Shown one piece after another: positions 47,884 to 59,449 of a stretch of 64,000 bases of DNA. Where the stretch lies: NCBI RefSeq assembly GCF_005239225.2, contig NC_133289.1, positions 13,314,889 through 13,378,888 of the forward strand, in the 5' to 3' direction. A model generated the notes under the pieces. It saw nothing but the letters and a program-made list of their open reading frames with translations, was not told the origin of the DNA and did no database searches. Every line of letters begins with the position of its first letter. The stretch's first letter is position 1. The stretch is from Populus alba. Its lineage: Eukaryota; Streptophyta; Magnoliopsida; Malpighiales; Salicaceae. Both the position numbers and the translations under genes were made by a program.

Positions 47884-50217
47884 TGTTGCTACCCAATTTT
47901 TGACCCATGTTTTTTATATATTTTCAAAAAATCCAAAAATAGAGAAAAACAAAGAAAATCCAAAAAATATGTTTTTTAATATATTTTCGTCATTTTAGCA
48001 TTTTCAACGTCGTCTAAAAAGAATTTAATTTTTCAAAGGATTTTCAAACGCGTTCGACTTTTCACGCGTCGTTTTTTAAAATCATTGATTTTCCTCATCG
48101 AGTCGACGTTGATATTGCTCGTTTTTCAAAAAAATACAAAAAAACAAGAAAAAATCAAATTTTACAAAAAAAAAGAAAAAAAGAAAATTAAGGGACCAAT
48201 TTTGAGGCCGAAACAATATTTTGGCCTAAGGGAATTTTTGAATTTTGGAAGGAGGGGCAACCTAAGAATTTTTTTTCTCTTCACCCGAAATTAGCCGTTG
48301 CCCCTGACCCAATACTATTATTTAATCCCTCTCTTTCGGCTAAAAATTAATTACTTAGCCCCCACCCATGGTCTTCTTTTCCTGGTTTCCCGCCGACAAT
48401 GGAGGCCCCTCCTCACACTGAAAATTTCTATTTCATCTCATCCCAGCTTTGCAAAAAGAGGGGGATTGGAGCCATTTTAGAGGGTCCCGGCAGTAGTGGG
48501 CAGCAGCCACGGTCCCCAATCCCTTTGGGATTTTCTTCTTCTCCCCTGCACCCGAAGGGGAGAGGGGGATTTTCCATTTTCTTCTTCTTTCAGCCGGAGA
48601 CCCATACACTGTCCCCTCTCCTTCATCTGTCGCTCTCCCTCTGAAAACCGAAAGTCTCAGCCACAAATTTTTTTTGATCTCCCTCAGACCAGCCACTCTT
48701 GAAGGGGGCGACCCCAACCTTTACAAAGGAGGAAAGCCACAGCCTTTTCCCCCATTTTTTCCCGTCATCTCCCCTTGGCCATTTTCATTTTCTTTGCAGC
48801 CGACCCCCCCTCTCTGGTTTTAATTTTTTCCAGCCACCGGCCAATATTTTTCTTCCCCATTCTCCCTCAGCTGCACAGCCGAAGCCACCAAACTCCTCCC
48901 CCCTGGTTTTTGATTTGCTCTCTCAGCCCCCCAATCAATCTCATTTTCCCCTTACAAATCAACCTCACGGCCTCCTTTCTCCTCCAACAAAAAGGAACCG
49001 AACAGCCCCCGCTCACAACCCCCCTCTCTCCCTCTCGGCCATTTTTTCCCTCACCCTCTTTAGCCATAAAAAACCCAAGACAGCCCCTTCGTCTCCATCC
49101 CGCCGGACCCATCAGCACTGAAGCACCTCTCTCGGCAGCATCTTCTTCTTTGATCAACTCAGCAGCGACCCACAGCCCCAGCAGCGGCGCCCCCTCCAAC
49201 ACCGAACAGCCCCAGCAGCGACGCTCCCTTCTCGGTCGTTCCTCTTCACTGCTAGCCACCTGAAACGGAGGAGAAGAAGAAGGTGACCGATCTGCAGCGA
49301 AGCAGATCCAAAAGAACCCGAGACCAGATCCGAAAACAAGGAAGAAAAAAAAACTAAAAATCGACTGTGTTGTGCATTTTCTGTTATTGCAGGTCACCGC
49401 CGGCGAGAGAAAGGAAGAGGAGAGGTAGCCATTACAGCCCCTCACGCTGCCCAGATTTCATGGCGGCGCGTGAACCCACGCGCCGCCAGTGACTGTGGCG
49501 CGTGGGAAGACGCGCCACCAGCGTTCAGTTGCCCTGAAAATGCTCCCAGCACTGTTTCAGTGGTGCAAAAGGTGTTCCTGTGAATTCCATATTGTTTTAG
49601 GGCTGTTATTGTAATTTTAATGTAATTTTTGTTTGATGTAATTTCTTATTTAGTTTTGAATTTGTATTTGTATTTGTATTATGGAAAGAAAAGACAAGAA
49701 AAGAAAAAGAAAAGAAAAGAAACAAAAAAAATAAAATAGTGAAATATGAATGTGTGTGGTTGTATTTTTTATTATATGTTATTGAATTATAAAAATTAAA
49801 AAAGGACAAAAAGAATTATTTGTTAATTTAAATATGGTTAAATATCTCAAGGACAAATAAAATCAAGTTGTATTTTCCATGAAAATATGAGGACAAGTTT
49901 CTACATATATTCGGGGATTTAATAACTGATTTATTCAAGCCTAAGAATTTAATTAATATTTTAAATTTTCAAATCACATCAGAACACGAAGCAGCTTATC
50001 TCAGGTAGGGTGTGTTAGGGGTGCTAATACCTTCCCTAACCACAACCAGTCCCTTACCCATGATCTCTGACAAGACCAGTACATCAGGTTTCCTAGTAGC
50101 CCTCAATAAATTACTAGGTGGCGACTCCCACGAACGAATTCAAAGCAAACGCTACAACGAGAAAAATCGCCAGCCGATGCCGCGCGCCTGATATTTTTTT
50201 TTTTTTGGGGTGCGACA
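47884..50217 (+). repeat. 3' LTR
   Basis: This is the second LTR, 2334 bp, TGTTGC...GCGACA. Differences from the 5' LTR that I could see are single-base length changes (for example GTTTTTCAAAAAAATAC against GTTTTCAAAAAATAC, GGTGACCGATC against GGTGAACCGATC, and CATTTTTTCCCG against CATTTTTCCCG). Confidence 0.93.
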
Positions 50218-50222
50218 ACTGT
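50218..50222. repeat. target-site duplication ACTGT (right)
   Basis: Matches 38838-38842. Confidence 0.92.
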
Positions 50223-52950
50223 TTTAATTGCCAGTGAGATTTTCGATGAAAACTTGTAGGTGCTAAGTTGCTTGTTAAGGATTGTCGTTCCGTTGATATT
50301 TTTATCATCAATTTAAATACCAATGGAATTTTCAACAAAATATGGATAGATTGTTCCCTCCAAAAATAAGATTTTACTACCCATTTTCCATCACCAAGTC
50401 CATAAGAAATTTATTTTTTAGTCACCATTTCCATAAAAAAAATTCCTAATTTTTTGTAACTTTCAATGAAATAAGTGTGAAATTACCAACAAAATTATTG
50501 ATGGAATGGACTTGTTTTTTTCAACGATTCCATTAAAGTTTTCACTATATATTTTTGGTTAATTGTTATAATGCCCAAGACAATCTAAACATGGAACATC
50601 AACAAAAACAACAACAACAACACCAAACATCTTCAAGGCAACAATTGCTCATATTAAATACATAAACAATAAAAAAAAAAACACGTGGAATTATTGAAAA
50701 TGAAACACACACCTCCAAAAACATAAAACATTATCCAATAAATATACATATAATGCATTATAAAGCACAAACAAATGTCTTACACAATTTCAATTTTATT
50801 ACAAAATAAAACATTATACCTAAATCAATTAAACAACTTTTATTAGAATTATCCCTCTTCATTTTCTTCATTGTCATGTCCAACATCATATTTTTTGTTG
50901 AATTCAAGGTCGATCTCATCATCTTTATTTATTTCTCTATGTCCATTTTTACTCAATATATTACATTTAACTCATCAACATTAATATCAACATAAGTATT
51001 CTCAATAACACACAAATTTGGATTTTTTTTTTAACTTAGTATAAAGAGTAACTTGATATGGATCACCTAACTCGTCCATTTGACATAGATCATTTCCCAT
51101 AATTACTTCATCGTTACCATCTTCAACAACTTAGATAAGACTTCTAAGTTTGGTTCTCATAATAGATAACCAATCATCTCTATAATGATCCTATATAGAA
51201 GGAAAGAATGTATGTATATATCTTTTTTTTTTTTTTTACCATCTTCAACACTTGTTGGCATTGTTTGGAAAAATAAAATAAAAACATCATTGTTGTTGCA
51301 AAGTCTACATCTTTTTTTTTTTCAACCAAACCAAACCATTATAAGAATCTACTCTAATTTCTATGTCAATATCATACCAATAGAATTTGAATAAAAACAC
51401 TTTATTTGTAACTTATGATATCACAATTTAATAACCTTTTAAAACTTTCTATAATAATCAACTTTAAACTCATTAGAAGTTGAACCCTTTACAAACCTCA
51501 TTACTATAGGTCTTTCTAGTCTCACCATATTGTTTAGTATAAAAAAACATATACATTGATGAAATACCTTATATAACATTGGATCTTTCTCTCAGTACCT
51601 AAAGATAGGGATTTCAATTTATTAGCATTGGCTCCCATGTTGAACACCTAGTTAAAGTTAACAATCATTTATTGGTCAAAGAAAAAACATAACTAAATCT
51701 AAACTTAGGATTTATGAATTATTAAATACTTACATGTGTTTTAAACGACGTGACAAATTATTTATCTTGTAATTTGAAAATTTATTATTCACTGAAATTT
51801 GGATTTTAAGATAAAAATAATTGATCATATTGCCTATATATAAAGCGCAACCCTTTTAAGATACTTTTGCGTAGACAACCCTTCTTTTGAATCTAGATAT
51901 ATTCAAGAATAATCATCAATGACTTATGAAACTTATATAGAATATTGATGACAACATTTATTAATAATGTAACTATCAATTCCAAATTTAACTTTTTATT
52001 AAAAATAAATTCATAATCCAATAACTAATTATGAATTCTATACAAATTTCATTTTCTGTCAAAATATGAACTGAACAATAAAATTACCAAAACAACAATT
52101 GATACCCAACTAATTATCTATTATTTATTCAATTCAGACTTATTCAACCTAAATTAATATGTTTTAATTATTATCAATTTAAAAAAATCAATTTTCTCTA
52201 AATTTCTAACTTAACAATGAAATTGACAAAATGTAATTAGTACCCATTAAATTACCCATTATTTCTTTAATTATAATACACCTAAGATACAAAATCAAAC
52301 TCAATTTCATGAAATGAAAAATAAAATCAATTTCTTCCAAATCCTAAATAAACCCAAACATACAAATTATGCATTAATACAACAAAATTATCTAGAAAAA
52401 AGCTGTAAAACACTAAAATATATAAGAAGACAAAAAATTCTACAAACAAATTTCAATAAATGAACTTAAAACGTAAATGGGTTACAGAAAAAATATGCGT
52501 GTTTACTAATTTGGTGGTGTGAAACTTGAAAAAAAAATGAAACCAATAGATGAAAGCTAACACTATTAACAAATGTTGGTCGACACCAGCGTACGTGTTG
52601 GATGGTTGGATTTGCAAGAAGGCCATGGGGATTTGAAGAGGTTTGAAAAGAGTGGTTGCTGCAATGTTTTTAAGAAATGAAGATGAGAAATGGTGGGAAG
52701 AGAGAATTTTTGGGTTTTAATTCATTTAAAAACACCAATGACAATCCAATCAGCAATTCCGTTGACATTATGACGTGTTAAATTCCTGATGAATTGTCAA
52801 TGGAATTTTTAATTGATTTTTTTTTATTTTTTTATTTCGTCGCTAATATTTCAATCAGAAATCACAAATGAAAAACTTTTCGTTGAAAATTACAGGTGGA
52901 ATATTTTTGTTGGTGTTTTCTGTTGTTATTTGTTAATTTTCAAGTAGAGC
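50223..52950 (-). pseudogene. CACTA (En/Spm-like) transposon remnant with DUF4216-like fragment
   Basis: Minus-strand fragments between about 51480 and 50850 resemble the C-terminal DUF4216 part of TNP2-type CACTA transposases: NEFKVDYYRKF, VFLFKFYWYDIDIEIRVD then SYNGLV, RDDWLSIMRTKLRSL, DLCQMDELGDPYQVTLYTKL, and an acidic end DVGHDNEENEEG. Stops and frameshifts separate them. Near 52740-52950, subterminal-style repeats (AATTCCGTTGAC, TCAATGGAATTTTT, TTTTCGTTGAAAATTACAGG) lead to TTTTCAAGTAGAG at about 52940, possibly a decayed CACTACTTGAAAA-type terminus. The intervening 51600-52560 shows no recognisable TNP2 core. The assignment rests on pattern recognition only. Confidence 0.5.
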
Positions 52951-53212
52951 AGGTAGTTGTGACATGATCCACGACCAAGTTTAATTGTTTTTATTTATAT
53001 ATATAATTTATTTTTAATATTAACATATCAAAAAATTAATAAATTTTATTTAACACAATGCTGCCAAAATAACAATCATTATCGTAGTTATTGTAGCAAT
53101 GGATGTTCCCAACCCAACCACCATTTTGGGATTGATGAGAAGGTTTTAACTAGCTTAACCTGCAAGGAAAAACAAAACTACATTTGAGGAAGTAGTAGGT
53201 GGAGAGAAGTTC
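52951..53212. other. short spacer between CACTA-like and hAT elements
   Basis: AT-rich with no recognisable feature. Confidence 0.5.
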
Positions 53213-53220
53213 CACAAAGA
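53213..53220. repeat. hAT target-site duplication CACAAAGA (left)
   Basis: Perfect 8-bp match with 56767-56774. Confidence 0.9.
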
Positions 53221-56200
53221 AAGTGGTGAAGCCATGTGTGGGCAAATGGGGGCAATTGCCACCTTAACTTTTTTTTTTAAAAAAAAAATATTAATATATT
53301 AGTTTAGGGAATTTGTTACTGCAGGGAAGGAAAAAGGAAAGCTGTCATTATTTATAATTGTTGACTTATAATATAATATAATATATATACACAGCTCTTT
53401 CCACAACTTTTTTTCCTTTTTCCCTTTTGTTTCTATATCAAATTGATGGTACCAGCTTTAAAATATGGAATCCCTAACTAACAAAGAGTATTTTTTGTTC
53501 TCTGCCTTTGATGCATTGTTCTTTTCATGAGTTGCTATGCCGCTTTGTTTTTTTCATGAGTTCTTGTTCTTTGCCTCTCTCGTATGCAAATTTCTCATCA
53601 AGTATAGGTAAGCAATCAATCTTTTTTTGCCTTTTGCTTTATATTTTAGGTAAATTTTCTTAATTTTTTCTATTTATTTCATTGTTTAATTTTAATTTTA
53701 TTCTTTTATAATTAGTTATTAAAAATATTAGGGTTTATGATAATTTATGAGTTTTGATATAAATATGTTCAAAATAAATGTTTAAAACTACTAATTTAAT
53801 CAATTAAATATTTCTTTTCTTATTATAAAGGAATAAATTAATATTCATGCAAAATCACTATTCTTAACATCTCTTGCATTGGCAGAGTAGTTTATTGAAA
53901 ATTTAATATTTTTATATGACTTGTTTGTAAGTAAAATATCAAGTAGAAAGCATGTTTTTCAAAAATTGTTTCTCTTACACATACATTAGGCATTGCTCCT
54001 CAATTAAATATCTAGAAATAATTAAGTATAATTTAATCAACATACTTATTATATGTATATAGATATGAATTGAAATAGGTTTTGATTTTGATGAATTGAC
54101 GTGTACTTTGCTATTAATTTCATATGGAAGATTTATAATTATTATGTAACTCAATTGACTTTTGTTTAATAGTGAATTATTGTGTAGTTGTGTTAATTAT
54201 TATGTAGACACTAATGATGATTAAAAAAAAATCCAGCAGGTTCGTATTAAATTAACATGTCATTAGACAAGTATTTCAAGCGTAAATTCCTTGAGGATGA
54301 AGAGTCAATCAAAGTTTCAAGTCAAAAAGTCATATTGAAATCAACCCCAACACTCTCCTTGTTGACCCTACCTTAAGAAGATCAATTTATGAATACCATA
54401 TAAATGATAGGGATGCAATCCGAAGAGCTTATCTATAAAAAGGCCCTTGTCAACCTTCACACTGTTATTTTCCTCAAAAACAATTTAGGAATATATCAAC
54501 ACTACGACGGTTTAATCCGGCTTGGTTTGGTGCATACCCAACATGGTTAGAGTACAACATAGCCAAAGATGCTGCCTTTTGCTTGTATTGTTATCTCTTC
54601 AAGTCAAAAGGGGGTGTTGATTCGTTTGTGGGTGATGGGTTTTCAAATTGAAAAGAAAAAAAAAGAAGGAAAGATTTGATCTTCATATTTGAAAGTCTAA
54701 TAGTAGTCATAATACAGCTCGGATAAAATGTGAGAATTTGATGAATGAAAAACAAAGTATCATGACTTTGTTTTCTGAGTAGACAGTAAAGAGTCAAAGT
54801 GATTGTCGAACTCGATTAAATGCTTCAATAGAGTGTGCTCATTTTTTGTTGCGCGAAGGACTTCCATTTTGTGGCCATGATGAATGTGAATGTTCAAGCA
54901 ACCAAGGAAATTATCTAGAGCTATTGCATTTTCTTTCCAGAAATAATGAAGCTATTAAAAGAGTTACTTTCAGTGAAACTCCTAGACATAACAAATTAAC
55001 TTCTCCAGATATTCAAAAAGACATTACTCAAGCTGCTGCAAAGGAGATTACAAATGTGATTATCAAAGATCTAGGTCACTCATTATTTTCAATTTTAATT
55101 GATGAGTCACGTGACATATCAATCAAGGAACAAATGGTTGTAGTTCTATGATATGTAGACAACAATGGACATATAATTGAATGTTTTCTTGGTATTCAAC
55201 ATGTGCGAGATACAAATGCTAGTTCACTCAAGGCAGCTATTGAAGCTTTGTTTTCTAAAAATAGGCTAAACATATCAAGATTGCGTGGTTAGGGATATGA
55301 TGGAGCTAGTAACATGCGAGGTGAATTCAATGGCTTGAAAGCACTTATTCTAAATAGCAATCCAAGTGCATATTATGTACATTGTTTTGCTCATAGACTT
55401 CAATCAACTTTTGTGGCTGTTACAAAGAAGCATAATGAAGTTGGAGATGTCTTCAATTTTATTTCTAGCATTATAAACATAGTTGGAGCATCATGCAAAA
55501 GGATGGAGGTGATTAGAGAAAAACAATATGCTAGAATTATTGAAGGACTTGAAAATGGAAAAATTTCTAGTGGACAAGGCTTGAATCAAGAAACTTCTCT
55601 TAGAAGGTATGGTGACACTCATTGGGGCTCCCACTATGTTACAATTATTCGTCTACTTGCAATGTTTTCATCAGTTCTTGATGTGCTTGAGATTATAAAG
55701 GAGGATGGGATGAACTCAAAACAAGGAGTAGAAGTAGTCGTTTTTACAGATATTATGGAATCATTTAATTTTGTATTCATACTTCATTGTTTGAGAAGGA
55801 TACTAGCAGTTACTAATGAGTTCTCACAAGCATTATAAAGAAAAGATCAAGACATAGAAAATGTTATGAGCTTATTGAAAACATCAAAGGAACGATTCAA
55901 AATGATGAGAGAGAATGATTGGGAATCTTTACTGGAAGAAGTGTCATCTTTTTGCATCAAACATGATATTGATATTCTAAATATGGATGATGAGTACAAG
56001 CTTCATGGGCGTTCAAGGTGAAAATCTCAAGGGATTACAAACCTACACCATTTCCGTTATGAATTTATTTAACAATATCATTTACATGCAATTTACTAAG
56101 TTTGATGATCGTTTTACTGAGATGAGTACAGAGTTACTTCTTTGTGTGGCATGTTTAAACCCAAGTGACTCTTTCTTTGCTTTCAACAAAGAAAAGCTTC

Positions 56201-56766
56201 TTCGCCTTGCTTTTTTTTATCCTAGTTAATTCTTTATATGAACCTTATGGTACTTGATGACCAACTTGATACGTATATTACTGATCTATGTGGTGATGAT
56301 GAGTTCTCTAGTATTGAAGGTATTGCTAGTCTTACAGAGAAAATGGTAAAAACAAAGAAGAATTTGATATTTCCATTAGTATATATATGTTTATCAAATT
56401 ATCATTACTTCCACCAGTTGCAACTGCTACAGTGGAGAGAGTTTTGTTCTGCTATGTTTATTGTCAAGAGTAGATTGCGGAATAAAATGAGATATAAGTG
56501 GATGAATGATAGTTTGGTTGTATACATTGAGAAAGATATTTTCAATAAGATTGATAATGAAGCTATTATGAAGTGGTTTTAAAATATAAAAACTCGAAGA
56601 GAACAATTATAATGTAAGTTTATTCATTTTGAAAGTATTTTTAAATTAATTTTACTTGATATGAATTAGTATATATGTTTTGAATTGATTTCTAATGCAT
56701 ATCTATATAATATAGTATTTGTTAATAATGTGCCCTCTTATTGAAAAAACTCTGGCTCCGCCACTG
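53221..56766 (+). mobile_element. hAT-superfamily DNA transposon (complete ends, dead)
   Basis: The left end AAGTGGTGAAGCCA (53221) and right end TGGCTCCGCCACTG (ending 56766) are inverted repeats with 11 of 14 matches, flanked by a perfect 8-bp duplication CACAAAGA. This is the hAT hallmark. The element is 3546 bp and carries a decayed transposase gene on the plus strand (54257-56582), plus an AT-rich 5' region of about 1 kb. Confidence 0.9.
54257..56582 (+). pseudogene. hAT transposase pseudogene (TTF zinc finger, DUF4371, dimerisation domain)
   Basis: This starts near ATG 54257 (MSLDKYFKRKFLEDEE). A TTF-type zinc-finger region is seen around 54450-54660 (FNPAWFGAYPTWLEYNIAKD, AAFCLYCYLFKSKGGVDS). 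The DUF4371 core follows (LFSILIDESRDISIKEQ at about 55085-55135; GYDGASNMRGEFNGLKALI around 55290-55350; YYVHCFAHRLQ; RYGDTHWGSHY). The C-terminal hAT dimerisation region lies around 56400-56580 (PVATATVERV, then SAMFIVKSRLRNKM in another frame). In the main frame four nonsense codons are seen: TGA 55149, TAG 55290, TAA 55836 and TGA 56019. Each is explainable as C-to-T decay of CGA or CAG/CAA. Frameshifts lie upstream of 54846, near 56030-56060 and near 56440. It cannot encode active transposase. Confidence 0.9.
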
Positions 56767-56774
56767 CACAAAGA
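56767..56774. repeat. hAT target-site duplication CACAAAGA (right)
   Basis: Perfect match with 53213-53220. Confidence 0.9.
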
Positions 56775-57042
56775 TCCAGCATATTTGTCAAATTAAGCCT
56801 GTCATTATTGGCAATGGATTTTTTTTTTTTTATTATTTGTTGAAGAAATGAACTAAGAGGTGGTAGTTTAACAAATCACCAAAAATTAAAGTGCAATTGT
56901 TTCTTTGTGAAGCTAAGCTTCGCTGATTCATTATTAACACAAAGAATAGCATTCATATCCAGCAAACTAAGGACAATAGCAAAAAGCCATGATGTTTAGC
57001 CTATATATGTGTGTGTGTGTGTGTGTGTGTGGGTATATATAC

Positions 57043-57073
<31 letters not shown>

Positions 57074-58221
57074 GACTAAATATTTTAAACAAAAAATGTA
57101 TAACATCGAACTAAATTTGAACCACATGTGTAACATCTTTATCTAGCAGGACCTCCGCCTTGGAGGTGGAAGGGCGACGGGGTCCGGTCACAAAACCTCA
57201 CTTAAAGGGGAATAAACGCCTAGGCATATCCTTCTCACGGATGAGGCATTTGATTTAGGATTGAGGATATGGCCCATATAATAAATTAATCAAAGTCCAA
57301 ATTAGGATCCACACGGCCAGGAAATCTTGATATGGATTATTAGTTCATGATAGTAGAGCCTAGTGTTTATAACATGGCAAGCTCATCCATGTGAAGAAAA
57401 TTTTTAAAAAATACTTTGGCAATGAAGCTTCCAAATCAGCCCAATAGGGGATATCTACAGAATAAAATCAGCCAAAAAAATTTTCTACTCACTTACAAGA
57501 ATTCTATAAAAATCTTTTTTAAAAAAATATAAGGTATAATGCTAAATATCCATAAAAATAAATTATAGTGAATTCTTTTATCATTCAAAAATCTCCTTTT
57601 CAACGAGAGCATTATTATTTGACTTAATTTCTTATTATGTAAATCATTGACATAATTTTAAAATAGTTGCTATTTTTTGGAATATTGTATGTTTAAAATA
57701 CTCCAATCGATATATATTTTTTTTGTTGTAAAATTCATGAATAATTTATTTGCAAACTTGAAGTATCACAAATATTCTTTTTGACAATCACTAATTAACA
57801 TTTATTAATATATGATATATGCTAGTAGGATTTATTTACAAGCATGCAAGGATCGCCAATATCATTTTAACAGCCACTCATAAGCAAATATTACTATATA
57901 ATATAAAGGGTAAACTACTATTCGATCCCTGCATTTTTAATGAAATAATTAGTTGATCTTTTTGTTTTAAAAAATCTAATATTAAGTCCATATGTTTTCA
58001 TATTTGATTTTTTTTATCACAATTATATTATTCTTTTACATAAACATCCTTCATTTATAATCAAAGTTTTCAATTGTACCAGCTACAAAAAAAAAAATAA
58101 ATTAAAAGTGCATTTGATGGTCTAACTTGTGATTTTAACAAACAAAAGAATAAACTAGCAGTAGCATAAAAAACACTATAATAAATTATAAGTTATTTAT
58201 ATATATATATATAGAGGAACT
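56775..58221. other. intergenic, no gene recognised
   Basis: AT-rich. A GC-richer patch at about 57140-57250 (ACCTCCGCCTTGGAGGTGGA and GGGTCCGGTCACAAAACC) resembles a dispersed repeat but has no partner in this window. Confidence 0.5.
57002..57074. repeat. palindromic compound microsatellite
   Basis: TATATA then (TG)n then GGGTATATATACC then (CA)n then TATATATA. The two halves are inverted copies, giving a 73-bp near-perfect dyad. Confidence 0.9.
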
Positions 58222-59075
58222 TTTTTTTTATTTGCAAAGGTAGACGGGACTTGTGGGTCAATCTAGTTTGAGTTGAAGAAAAAAAACTTGATTGACATGA
58301 TTAAAAAATTAGGTTGACCCGATACACAAAAAGGACGGGAAAATTTTTGACCGGTTAGAATTCAAAAATGAGAATATTACTTGGTAAGTCGTTCCATCCC
58401 AAACCTAGCTTAGCAAGCCTATATGAAAAGGAAGGCAGTTGATGTTAAATTATGAATTTTGTGTTTGGGTTCATAGTATAAATTTTGGGGAAAATACAAA
58501 TTGATTGTGAATTGAATAAATTCCTTTAGAATAACCTATAATTAGTGTTAAATTTGAAAGAAAGAATGAAGAACAATATGATGTTCTTAAGATCATGTAG
58601 GGTTAGCCAAAAGGGGATCAATTTGTATATAGTTGGATTGTGTTTATTTAAGTGAAATTGTGATGGTTAATGTAAAATTTTATGAAGGAAATTATTTTAA
58701 AGAATTTTAGTTACGTTTTATAGATTGATTGCAATGTTTATGTTGTTGAAAATTGAAAATTAAGGGAGGTTATTGAATTTAAAAATAAATGTTATTATGA
58801 ATGTGTTTGACTTCTCATGTAAAGGAAGAGTTAATGAAAAGAACTTTAAATAAATCATGGTATAAGAAAAAGTTATGGTGCCAGCCAAATTTTTTTATTT
58901 GCAAAGGTAGACGGGACTTGTGGGTCAATCTAGTTTTTTGAGTTGAAGAAAAAAAAACTACATGATTGACATGACCAATTAAAAAATTAGGTAGGACTCA
59001 ATATAAATACACAAAAAGAACGGGAAAATTTTTGAGCGGTTAGAATTCAAAGATGAGAATATTACTGGTTAAAAT
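58222..59075. repeat. duplicated ~170-bp repeat, direct copies 58222-58390 and 58887-59075
   Basis: Both copies run TTTATTTGCAAAGGTAGACG, GGACTTGTGGGTCAATCTAG, GAGTTGAAGAAAAAAAA, GATTGACATGA, AAAAAATTAGGT, ACACAAAAAGnACGGGAAAA and GGTTAGAATTCAAA. They are separated by about 500 bp of AT-rich sequence. Possibly two copies of a non-autonomous element. Confidence 0.8.
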
Positions 59076-59110
59076 TTAGTCAGTTTTTACTATGTTTGAA
59101 GATATGAAAA

Positions 59111-59449
59111 TTAAAAAAAAAAATTAAAATTCATTACATTTAAACAATATAATCATTATTTTTCCCTTCTAAGAAAAAATCATGAAAGGAAAAATAATAG
59201 TCTCTCATAAGGTCAAAAAAAAAAAAAACTTTAGATGCCATTTATTTATTTATTCTTGTAAGAGTAATTTAATCATTACAATATGTTAAAAAAAAACTAA
59301 AAGACTGGTTTGTTCTTGATTATTCTAACAATGATCAATAGACCTTATAAGAAGAACGCATTATTTTTCTTTTCATGATTTTTTCTTAGAAGGGAAAGAT
59401 AATGATTATATTGTTTAAATGTAATGAATTTTAGTTTTTTTTTTTTTTA
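59111..59449. repeat. long foldback (inverted repeat), ~100-bp arms
   Basis: The left arm 59111-59214 and right arm 59341-59449 are reverse complements over about 100 bases with few differences. Both contain AAAATTCATTACATTTAAAC, AATATAATCATTAT and CCCTTCTAAGAAAAAATCAT, on opposite strands. The loop is about 126 bp. This could be a foldback MITE or a source of hairpin small RNA. No clear target duplication was confirmed. Confidence 0.88.

Larger units (their letters stand above)
38843..50217 (+). mobile_element. non-autonomous LTR retrotransposon without coding region (LARD-like)
   Basis: This 11,375-bp element has two LTRs of 2329 and 2334 bp (TGTTGC...GCGACA), a 5-bp target duplication ACTGT, a primer-binding site three bases after the 5' LTR and a purine tract before the 3' LTR. 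The 6.7-kb interior (41172-47883) has no gag, protease, RT, RNaseH or integrase motif in any frame; its longest ORFs are about 80-100 codons and unrelated. By structure it is a large retrotransposon derivative, which must borrow enzymes from a relative. The tRNA-Arg-type primer site suggests a Tat/Ogre-type partner. Near-identical LTRs indicate a recent insertion. An autonomous relative is not present in the window. Confidence 0.9.
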
